Positions 1 to 4,383 of a DNA stretch of 5,369 bases are shown here, piece by piece (the first letter of the stretch is position 1; every line of letters begins with the position of its first letter). Source of the DNA: Gammaproteobacteria bacterium (lineage in GTDB: Bacteria; Pseudomonadota; Gammaproteobacteria; Steroidobacterales; Woeseiaceae); the NCBI GenBank assembly GCA_029881015.1, contig JAOUNK010000245.1, positions 1 to 5,369 on the forward strand, read 5' to 3'. The position numbers were made by a program, and so were the translations under genes. The notes beneath the pieces were generated by a model. The model was not told the origin of the DNA, did no database searches, and saw nothing but the letters and a program-made list of their open reading frames with translations.

Positions 1-127
1 TTTCATGCTTACCGTCCCGTGCGAGCTAGTCAATTTTCCAGCGCAACCAACTTGCTGCTAACAATTTCACCGACATCAGGCTATGCAGTATCTGTGACTT
101 GATGTTGTGCTAGCTCAAACACCGTCA

Positions 128-155
128 ATTATGTCGCTCGGGACAAGTCGGTCAA
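128..155 (-). promoter_or_regulatory. Possible sigma70 promoter reading left
   Basis: On the minus strand TTGACC (150-155) and CATAAT (128-133) are separated by 16 bases. Each hexamer matches the sigma70 consensus at five of six positions. It would drive transcription off the left edge, toward the possible ATG at 6, leaving a leader of roughly 115 bases. The call rests on hexamer match and spacing only. Confidence 0.35.
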
Positions 156-181
156 TTCTGGGATGTACCTAAGTTGGAGGC

Positions 182-201
182 GGTCCAAGCACCGTTGGAC
201 C
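182..201. other. Perfect 7-bp hairpin next to repeat copy A
   Basis: GGTCCAA (182-188) and TTGGACC (195-201) are perfect inverted repeats around a six-base loop. The hairpin ends one base before the outer edge of repeat copy A. No T-run follows on either strand, so it is not a standard intrinsic terminator. It could be an operator or a folded leader of the gene to the left. Confidence 0.4.
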
Positions 202-330
202 AGCGACCGCTGTGGGTCACCAGCCGTCATTTTGCCTCAAAGCTCTCGACCGGCGGCTATGCGAAGTGAAGCAGTCTTTCATCGTTTTGCCTGGCTAACT
301 TCTGCACTCGGCCAGAACCGGCCGATCAAC
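202..330 (-). repeat. Intergenic repeat copy A (129 bp)
   Basis: First of a family of diverged repeats lying just 3' of each minus-strand gene. The GGGTCA box is at 214, GACCGGC at 248 (34 bases on) and CGGCC at 309 (61 bases on). The right end stops five bases short of the stop codon of the SIMPL gene. CGGCC (309-313) and GGCCG (320-324) form a small perfect hairpin. The outer ends are imperfect inverted repeats (10 of 17 positions by hand). Alignment with copy B is ungapped over the whole length. Confidence 0.8.
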
Positions 331-335
331 CATCT

Positions 336-1085
336 CTACTTCAGCGTATATACGACGAATACAGTAGCTGTTACGGCAACATTGCTTGGTTCAAACAGAG
401 GCTCCGGATTGTATCCGGCTCCTATTCTGCTACCCGTAACAACGATCTCTTCGAGGACTCCGCCCATCTCGCTCTCGAACAGAAACCTCTGCGGATATAG
501 GTTTGCCCGTTCCTCTTCGCGAAGGTTGAACTCTGTTATCGAGTAGACATCACCAATAGTCGTACCGGCCTGTGTAGCAAGTCGGTCGGCCCTAGAGCGC
601 GCGTCTTCAATTGCTAACTGCTGGGCACGAACAATCGACGCCTCCGAATCGGAAATAGAGAAGACGGCATCCAATTCGGAAACAGCACCGGACTCAACAA
701 TCGCACGTAGCGCAGGATAGTACTTGTCCAGAGCGGTCAGAGTGATCTCGAATGTTCTACTCAACTTGTAGCCAACCAAGACATTCCGCCTATCGCGGTA
801 CTCGTACTGGGGAGACATTGAAACCGTCGACGATGAAATTTGGTCACTGCCAATGCCGTGATCCTTGCACGCCTTTAGGAGTATCGCCGACTTCTCGTAA
901 ACCGCTCGCTCTGCTTCCGTCGCGTCAAGGGAGACGGAGTTGATCTCACCTGACAGCCGGAGAACATCTGGTGCGATCTGCACCTCGGCTGAACCTTCTA
1001 CGTAAATATGTGGAGCATTGGGTAGGTTAGATTGCGCGGATGCTCCCGCAGCTGCTAGCGCGAAGACGATGGCGATTGATCTCAT
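336..1085 (-). CDS. Periplasmic SIMPL (DUF541) domain protein
   Basis: A 249-residue secreted protein of the SIMPL/DUF541 family, relatives of E. coli YggE and the BP26 antigen. These proteins form oligomers in the periplasm and have been linked to oxidative stress, but the molecular role is unclear. The ATG at 1085 has a good ribosome site (GAGAGGG, four bases upstream). Residues 1-17 are a signal peptide with an ASA-Q cleavage site. The SIMPL fold follows from about residue 27 (IYVEGSAEVQIAPD) through the Ala/Arg-rich helix at 153-171 (VRAQQLAIEDARSRADRLA) to a final strand (VAVTATVFVVYTLK). Oddly, residues 212-221 read EEIVVTGSRI, the stretch typical of the TonB-box region of TonB-dependent receptors. 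The gene stands alone between repeat copies A and B. The family call is confident; the function is not known. Confidence 0.9.
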   Translation of the reverse strand: MRSIAIVFALAAAGASAQSNLPNAPHIYVEGSAEVQIAPDVLRLSGEINSVSLDATEAERAVYEKSAILLKACKDHGIGSDQISSSTVSMSPQYEYRDRRNVLVGYKLSRTFEITLTALDKYYPALRAIVESGAVSELDAVFSISDSEASIVRAQQLAIEDARSRADRLATQAGTTIGDVYSITEFNLREEERANLYPQRFLFESEMGGVLEEIVVTGSRIGAGYNPEPLFEPSNVAVTATVFVVYTLK

Positions 1086-1122
1086 TTTTCCCTCTCTACT
1101 TGGGAGCGCATGAAGACGAACG

Positions 1123-1251
1123 AATGGCTGCTGTGAGTCACCATCCGCTATTGTAACTCAGACAAACCGACCGGCTGGAATGCGGAGTAAACTAGCCCCA
1201 CGTTCATGCGCCTGGCGAATGCTCGCTCCCGGCCAGAACCAGCCGTTCAAC
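1123..1251 (-). repeat. Intergenic repeat copy B (129 bp)
   Basis: GAGTCA box at 1135, GACCGGC at 1169 (34 bases on), CGGCC at 1230 (61 bases on). The start AATGGCTG and the reverse complement of the end, AACGGCTG, match at 7 of 8 positions. This GGCTG version is particular to copy B, so the two arms seem to have changed together. A -10-like TACAAT on the minus strand (1150-1155) may serve the SIMPL gene, whose ATG lies 37 bases beyond the outer end of the repeat. The repeat ends 27 bases before the stop codon of the next gene. Confidence 0.85.
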
Positions 1252-1278
1252 TGTCGGGTTCCAAGGCTATCGATCAGG

Positions 1279-1833
1279 CTAGTTGCCTCGCAACCCGAAT
1301 CCTCCTGCTTTTAGCACAAACCACAGGACAAACCTCGACCCGAAATAGTAGAACGTGGTCGCGAATCCAAGGACGAAAATGAACTCAAGAACGACCGGCA
1401 GTTTATCGTCACTTTCAGCAAGCTCTCCATAGAAATGCCTGCCGAAAGCGAAAGTCGAAAACGCAGCAAAAACGACACACGACCGGAACGGATACTCGCC
1501 AAGTAGCCGGTAAATCTTCTGAAAGAGGTTCTCTCCACCCGTTGACATCAGGCTGGTTCGAGCAATGAGCATGCGGTTTAGTAAGCGCTTGGGCAGTAAC
1601 AGACCCGCAATACCGAGGAGCACAAATACGGAGGAAAACAGAACACCCAGAAGCTTCGCCTTAGGAGACGTGGTCGGAACGTCATTTACTTTGATCGTCG
1701 CCTCAGGATCGAGGTAGGCGATAAGGAAAGTGACGAATAGCAAGCCGCCCACAATCAGGAAACTACCGGCAATCATCTTGACGCCGAATCTATCCCGTTT
1801 CAGCTTCTTAAATTCGCGATGCTCAGAATCCAT
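1279..1833 (-). CDS. Four-helix inner-membrane protein, unknown function
   Basis: A 184-residue protein that I do not recognise. Numbered from the ATG at 1833, hydrophobic segments lie at about 18-41, 59-81, 118-136 and 145-174. There is a charged, Lys/Arg-rich N-terminus before the first helix, a short Asp/Thr-containing loop after it, and an Arg/Lys-rich stretch at 82-92. That pattern suggests an inner-membrane protein with a cytoplasmic N-terminus. The frame stays open upstream to a GTG at 1896, but that would place the start inside repeat copy C and has no ribosome site. The ATG at 1833 has AAGAG about five bases upstream and is preferred. The gene stands alone between copies B and C. It could be an accessory cargo or immunity-type membrane protein, but nothing in the sequence shows this. 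Confidence 0.7.
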   Translation of the reverse strand: MDSEHREFKKLKRDRFGVKMIAGSFLIVGGLLFVTFLIAYLDPEATIKVNDVPTTSPKAKLLGVLFSSVFVLLGIAGLLLPKRLLNRMLIARTSLMSTGGENLFQKIYRLLGEYPFRSCVVFAAFSTFAFGRHFYGELAESDDKLPVVLEFIFVLGFATTFYYFGSRFVLWFVLKAGGFGLRGN

Positions 1834-1855
1834 GCACGCTCTTTTGGTGAAAGTC

Positions 1856-2045
1856 GAATGACCGCAAAGGTCATCTACTGACCTCGAGTTTATCACCGAT
1901 TGACAGGCAGCTATGCGAAGTTAACCGGACAGTGAAAGACTTTCCCGCGGGAGTGTCGTCGCGATCGTCAGCTTTGGTGGAAACAGCGGAAGTCTTTTCT
2001 CTACCTGGGCGAACGCGTACTCTCGGCCAAAAGCCGCCGTTGATC
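1856..2045 (-). repeat. Intergenic repeat copy C with a doubled middle module (190 bp)
   Basis: AGGTCA box at 1868 and GACAGGC at 1902, exactly 34 bases on. The CGGCC box is at 2024, 122 bases on instead of 61. A second GACCGGC-like box (GATCGTCAGCT) starts at 1963, 61 bases after the first and 61 before CGGCC. The two halves share CAGCT at 1908 and 1969, and CAG-purine-AAG-like stretches at 1930 and 1984. This fits a tandem duplication of the 61-base module followed by divergence. The outer end lies 22 bases upstream of the membrane-protein ATG. Confidence 0.75.
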
Positions 2046-2053
2046 TTGAAGTT

Positions 2054-2419
2054 CTAGAGCTCGACGATCGGCATGAAGCCGCCGTATATTAGGCGCTTGC
2101 CGTCAAACGGCGCGGGATTTTTATTCGGATCCATCCGCTCGTCATTGAAATCGTCCGACATCATTCTACTCATGCCGGCATCGCGCGTTTCCTTGTCGGG
2201 CCATTCGATCCAAGAGAAAACGACCGATTCATCAGCCGTCGCCTGAACCGATTTGCGAAAATCGGTCACCTCACCAGTCGGTACATCGTCTGCCCAACAT
2301 TCGACAACACGTATCGCCCCGAAGTCCATGAAGACGCTGTCACCCAGCTTGGCGTGCTCGATATATTCCTGTTTCTTTGCGGTCGGCACGGCGATAACAA
2401 ATCCATCGATGTAGCTCAT
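2054..2419 (-). CDS. DUF1428 family protein (YbaA-like)
   Basis: A 121-residue soluble protein of the DUF1428 family, close in length and pattern to E. coli YbaA. Family landmarks are YIDGFVIAVP (3-12), FGAIRVVECWADDVPTG (33-49), VTDFRKSV (51-58), VVFSWIEWPDKETRD (66-80) and the C-terminal PFDGKRLIYGGF (103-114). The fold is a ferredoxin-like alpha/beta barrel related to the dimeric alpha-beta barrel group; no biochemical role is established. The frame is open upstream to 2479, but the ATG at 2419 has AGGA seven bases upstream and begins at the family's usual N-terminus. The upstream extension would run into repeat copy D. The gene stands alone between copies C and D. Confidence 0.92.
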   Translation of the reverse strand: MSYIDGFVIAVPTAKKQEYIEHAKLGDSVFMDFGAIRVVECWADDVPTGEVTDFRKSVQATADESVVFSWIEWPDKETRDAGMSRMMSDDFNDERMDPNKNPAPFDGKRLIYGGFMPIVEL

Positions 2420-2445
2420 AACTTTGTCCTGCGAATTTATTGGCA

Positions 2446-2574
2446 AATGGCGGCAATGGGTCACAGGCAGCCGATTCACGGTGATTCAAGCGTCCGGCTG
2501 CTTAGCGAAGTATAGCTGCCTTCGGGGCTGTCCGTGTCGATTCGGCGGCACGCGGCCACAACCGGTCATTGGCG
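2446..2574 (-). repeat. Intergenic repeat copy D (129 bp), overlapping a gene end
   Basis: GGGTCA box at 2458, GTCCGGC at 2492 (34 bases on), CGGCC at 2553 (61 bases on). The right end extends over the last two codons and the stop of the membrane protein at 2566, so this copy supplies that gene's stop codon. The outer end lies 26 bases upstream of the DUF1428 ATG. The ends are AATGGCGG and, reverse-complemented, AATGACCG. Confidence 0.8.
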
Positions 2575-3270
2575 AGTCAGGTCACGCCACCTGTATTCGG
2601 TATCGCCTTCAATGTAATAGTCCACCTGATAGTAATAATGCTCGCGGGTTTTTTCCCCAACCATGCTATCCACAATCACGATTTCGGTCTTGGGCTGATT
2701 CAGTCGTGGCCCAAGTGTCGCCAACACAAAACGACCATCCTCAAGCTCGACAAGGACGCACGGGTCAGGAGCAGATTCGCAGCCTTCGGGCGACTCATTC
2801 CGAACGCGACCGATATAATATCGTCCTCTTTGAACATCTTGCATTTCTTGCATCCAAGAAAATAGCTGGTCGTTCAATACAGTCGTTCGCATTACGTAGA
2901 GGCTGTATCCGACTCTGCCGACGACAATGGCGCTCATCAAATACAGCAGGAATACTGGTAGCGACGGCATTTCTGACTTGACCCAATGCCGAATCAGGAA
3001 AAACAGAATCCAGTACCCAAGCAACAAGGATACGAACACATACGCCTCAAAGAGAGTCCAGCCTCCCGGCATCCGCCCGAGCCAAAATTCGCGACTCTCA
3101 ACCAGAGTAAGTGGGACGTAAGCGAATACAACAGTGAACCAAAACAGCAACCCAATCGCGAAAACACAGATTGAGATCACAACAGGTCCGGCGGGATCAA
3201 AGGGGCTTGCCGCTGAAGGAAGCAGCCTTTTTTCAGAGAATGTGGCGCGACTAGATCGAAAGAGGTTCAA
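2566..3270 (-). CDS. Three-helix membrane protein with a C-terminal soluble domain, unknown function
   Basis: A 234-residue protein that I do not recognise. Hydrophobic segments lie at about 30-54, 71-95 and 103-126. They are followed by a soluble domain of roughly 105 residues with strand-like stretches (RGRYYIGRV, CVLVELEDGRFVLATLG, TEIVIVDSMVG, YYYQVDYYIEG). Two cysteines, 154 and 161, flank a short Pro/Asp turn. The start is uncertain. The frame begins at a TTG (3270) with only a weak GAAAG upstream, and an in-frame stop is about 40 bases further up. A strong GGGAG lies upstream, around 3310, but no in-frame start follows it. A GTG at residue 33 has no ribosome site. The last codons overlap repeat copy D. 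The gene stands alone between copies D and E. Confidence 0.65.
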   Translation of the reverse strand: MNLFRSSRATFSEKRLLPSAASPFDPAGPVVISICVFAIGLLFWFTVVFAYVPLTLVESREFWLGRMPGGWTLFEAYVFVSLLLGYWILFFLIRHWVKSEMPSLPVFLLYLMSAIVVGRVGYSLYVMRTTVLNDQLFSWMQEMQDVQRGRYYIGRVRNESPEGCESAPDPCVLVELEDGRFVLATLGPRLNQPKTEIVIVDSMVGEKTREHYYYQVDYYIEGDTEYRWRDLTRQ

Positions 3271-3333
3271 TGCTTTCGAGTCAAACGCGGTGTGCGATGT
3301 AGACCAAAATCAACTCCCTCAGCCGATTCTGCG

Positions 3334-3462
3334 AATTACCGGAAAGGGTCATCAGCGGAAAGTTTACCCGAAATTAGCCGACTGGCGGCTTCCAGGGGCG
3401 AAGCAGCCGGTCGAATCAAATCCACGCCACCGGCTCAGTTCGGCCAGTAAGCGACATTCCAC
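3334..3462 (-). repeat. Intergenic repeat copy E (129 bp)
   Basis: GGGTCA box at 3346, GACTGGC at 3380 (34 bases on), CGGCC at 3441 (61 bases on). Against copy A the stretch starting at GGGTCA aligns without gaps, and the 27 bases from 3380 match copy A at 19 positions by hand. TAAACT on the minus strand (3361-3366) sits at the same offset as the -10-like sequences of copies A and B. Unlike the other copies, 92 bases separate it from the stop codon of the next gene. Confidence 0.75.
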
Positions 3463-3518
3463 AGGTTCCAGTGAAGGTCGCAAACGCAGCAATTCTGGTC
3501 ATTCGTAATGATCGAGTT

Positions 3519-3544
3519 CAGCGGCGGTCGAAGGCCGTCCGCTG
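3519..3544 (-). terminator. Hairpin 3' of the chlorite dismutase gene
   Basis: CAGCGG (3519-3524) and CCGCTG (3539-3544) are perfect inverted repeats. The stem extends inward by a further CGG/CCG after a one-base bulge. It begins 10 bases beyond the stop codon on the minus strand. No T-run follows, so it is either a transcript-stabilising stem or a non-standard terminator. Confidence 0.35.
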
Positions 3545-3554
3545 CAACGAAGGG

Positions 3555-4118
3555 TTAGACCTGATCACGCTCGAGCCGGATGTCCACTTCGCGCTCAACA
3601 TACTGCCACTCCGGTATAGCACGCAATGCAGCAAGGAGCCCGTTGAACCTCACCTCATCAGATGGCGCGTACTCGAACCAGGTGATGAAATCGAACGGCT
3701 CGTTCTCCGAGAGATCACGGCAGTGATGGAGCCTTCTAGCCAACGTCGGAAAATGCTCCAGACCGATTTTGGTGTGGTGAGATTGCTCCTTGAAAATGCT
3801 CAGGCGTTCCTCTTGTGTGAGTTCCCACCAGGCCTCGTTCTTCCGAATTGGGATCAGCGCCGCGCACGTCGCCTCCGGGCGCCCCAGATCGAGCAGCTCG
3901 GCGACAATTTGACGCCTTTCCTCACGATCGGCATACCGCTCATTGCTTGTTATTCCACGAAGAACCCAAGACGCATGTGGATCGGATGGAATCTCTGAGC
4001 CAGAAGCAATTTCGAGCCCTACCACTGTTGGCAGTGGCTTTCCAACTATCACTTCCATTTCGGTGACACGCCAGAGGCCTGTCTCACCGCCAATGAATGA
4101 AAACAATCGCGCAGGCAT
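3555..4118 (-). CDS. cld: Chlorite dismutase (chlorite O2-lyase), short dimeric type
   Basis: A 187-residue haem b enzyme that turns chlorite into chloride and O2. Its length and sequence pattern fit the short, dimeric lineage typified by the Nitrobacter winogradskyi enzyme, not the longer pentameric enzymes of perchlorate reducers. Landmarks, numbered from the ATG at 4118, are WVLRGITSNERY (51-62), AALIPIRKNEAWWELTQEER (86-105), the SHH motif with the proximal haem ligand His115, the distal catalytic Arg128 in LARRL thirteen residues later, PFDFITWFEYAP (141-152) and EWQYVEREVDIRL (170-182). Both key residues are present, so activity is plausible. The start is set by GAGGAAA eight bases upstream; a TTG at 4133 would lie on top of that site. 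No perchlorate reductase or nitrogen-cycle gene accompanies it, so it is probably a stand-alone chlorite-detoxifying or accessory gene. Confidence 0.93.
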   Translation of the reverse strand: MPARLFSFIGGETGLWRVTEMEVIVGKPLPTVVGLEIASGSEIPSDPHASWVLRGITSNERYADREERRQIVAELLDLGRPEATCAALIPIRKNEAWWELTQEERLSIFKEQSHHTKIGLEHFPTLARRLHHCRDLSENEPFDFITWFEYAPSDEVRFNGLLAALRAIPEWQYVEREVDIRLERDQV

Positions 4119-4124
4119 ATCAAC

Positions 4125-4131
4125 TTTCCTC
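4125..4131 (-). promoter_or_regulatory. Ribosome binding site fixing the chlorite dismutase start
   Basis: GAGGAAA on the minus strand, its AGGA core eight bases from the ATG at 4118. It rules out the upstream TTG at 4133, whose codon would overlap the site. Confidence 0.75.
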
Positions 4132-4143
4132 AATAAGGCCCAA

Positions 4144-4276
4144 CTATTAGCGGGTGGGTGCCAGCCATATCACGGCGAAGCATCCCAAGGGACGATAGAG
4201 AGGCAAGTTGATATAGATTTACTCTTGTGCAATTACAAAAGCAATGAGCTCTTCCGGCCAAGACGATTCTTCATCG
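4144..4276 (-). repeat. Intergenic repeat copy F, degenerate
   Basis: A GGGTGCCAGCC version of the first box starts at 4156, and the CGGCC box is at 4255, 99 bases on instead of the usual 95. The middle box is barely visible (GACGATAGAG at 4191, offset 35). The outer end lies about 25 bases upstream of the chlorite dismutase ATG, as in the other units. Two intact outer boxes at nearly the right spacing support homology; the middle does not. Confidence 0.5.
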
Positions 4277-4306
4277 AACTGGGGGCGGCTATATTAGCGG
4301 TAACTA
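4277..4306. other. Gene-free gap between repeats F and G
   Basis: Only 30 bases separate the end of copy F from the start of copy G, where every other pair of repeats encloses a gene. It contains GGCGGCTAT (4284-4292), identical to part of the middle box of copy A (252-260). No reading frame is possible. It may be the scar of a lost gene. Confidence 0.35.
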
Positions 4307-4322
4307 AATGTCGCCTTTGGGT
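4307..4322 (-). repeat. Repeat copy G, cut off by the IS30 insertion
   Basis: The 16 bases run AATG at 4307 to GGGT at 4319-4322, with the same 12-base offset between AAT and GGGT as in copies B, D and E. The match to the family ends where the IS30 terminal repeat begins. The rest of the copy would lie beyond the insertion sequence, outside the window. Confidence 0.45.
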
Positions 4323-4341
4323 TGCGGATTCAATCGGTGGT

Positions 4342-4382
4342 TGCAACACCTAGACTCTAACACTAGAGCAGGAGGTGTTGCA
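4342..4382 (+). promoter_or_regulatory. Hairpin hiding the transposase ribosome site
   Basis: TGCAACACCT (4342-4351) and AGGTGTTGCA (4373-4382) are perfect 10-bp inverted repeats, with an inner CTCT/AGAG pair (4355-4358 and 4365-4368). The 3' arm contains most of the AGGAGG ribosome site (4370-4375) and ends one base before the ATG. Transcripts entering from outside the element would carry both arms and hide the site. This kind of protection is known for IS10 and IS50; here it is inferred from sequence. Confidence 0.6.
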
Positions 4383-4383
4383 G

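Larger units (their letters stand above)
1..201 (-). other. Left-edge non-coding stretch, probable leader of an off-window gene
   Basis: I see no supported gene here. All three minus-strand frames are closed by stops between about 80 and 130, and only short plus-strand frames cross it. By analogy with the rest of the window a further minus-strand gene should lie to the left. The only start at the edge is an ATG-AAA at 6-1 on the minus strand, preceded by a poor Shine-Dalgarno-like sequence (GGACGG about 6 bases upstream). It may be that gene's first two codons, but this cannot be confirmed. Confidence 0.35.

Noticed and set aside
423..452. Fragment of a TonB-dependent receptor gene fused to the SIMPL gene
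   Set aside because: Only about ten residues resemble the receptor motif; the flanking residues show no plug or barrel features and the SIMPL C-terminal strand resumes afterwards.
163..546. Plus-strand 127-codon frame
   Set aside because: It runs across repeat copy A and antisense to the SIMPL gene, with no ribosome site and a composition unlike a real protein.
1834..1896. Upstream GTG start for the four-helix membrane protein
   Set aside because: It lies inside repeat copy C with no ribosome site; the ATG at 1833 has one and gives the usual distance from the repeat.
2420..2479. 20-residue N-terminal extension of the DUF1428 protein
   Set aside because: The family starts at M(S/K)Y(I/V)DGF, the ATG at 2419 has AGGA at good spacing, and the extension is repeat-derived sequence.
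2424..2981. Plus-strand 185-codon frame
   Set aside because: Antisense to the three-helix membrane gene and through repeat copy D; low-quality Cys/Arg-rich translation.
202..3462. Repeats as classical integron attC sites
   Set aside because: Copy B has GTTGAAC at one end on the gene strand, which fits GTTRRRY, but copies A, C, D and E do not conserve it. It also lies at the wrong end for the attC order, and no RYYYAAC partner or integrase is present.
3471..3998. Plus-strand 175-codon frame
   Set aside because: Antisense shadow of the chlorite dismutase gene, which has clear family motifs.
202..4322. Repeats as a CRISPR array
   Set aside because: The units are about 590-920 bases apart, enclose genes, and the repeats are long and diverged.
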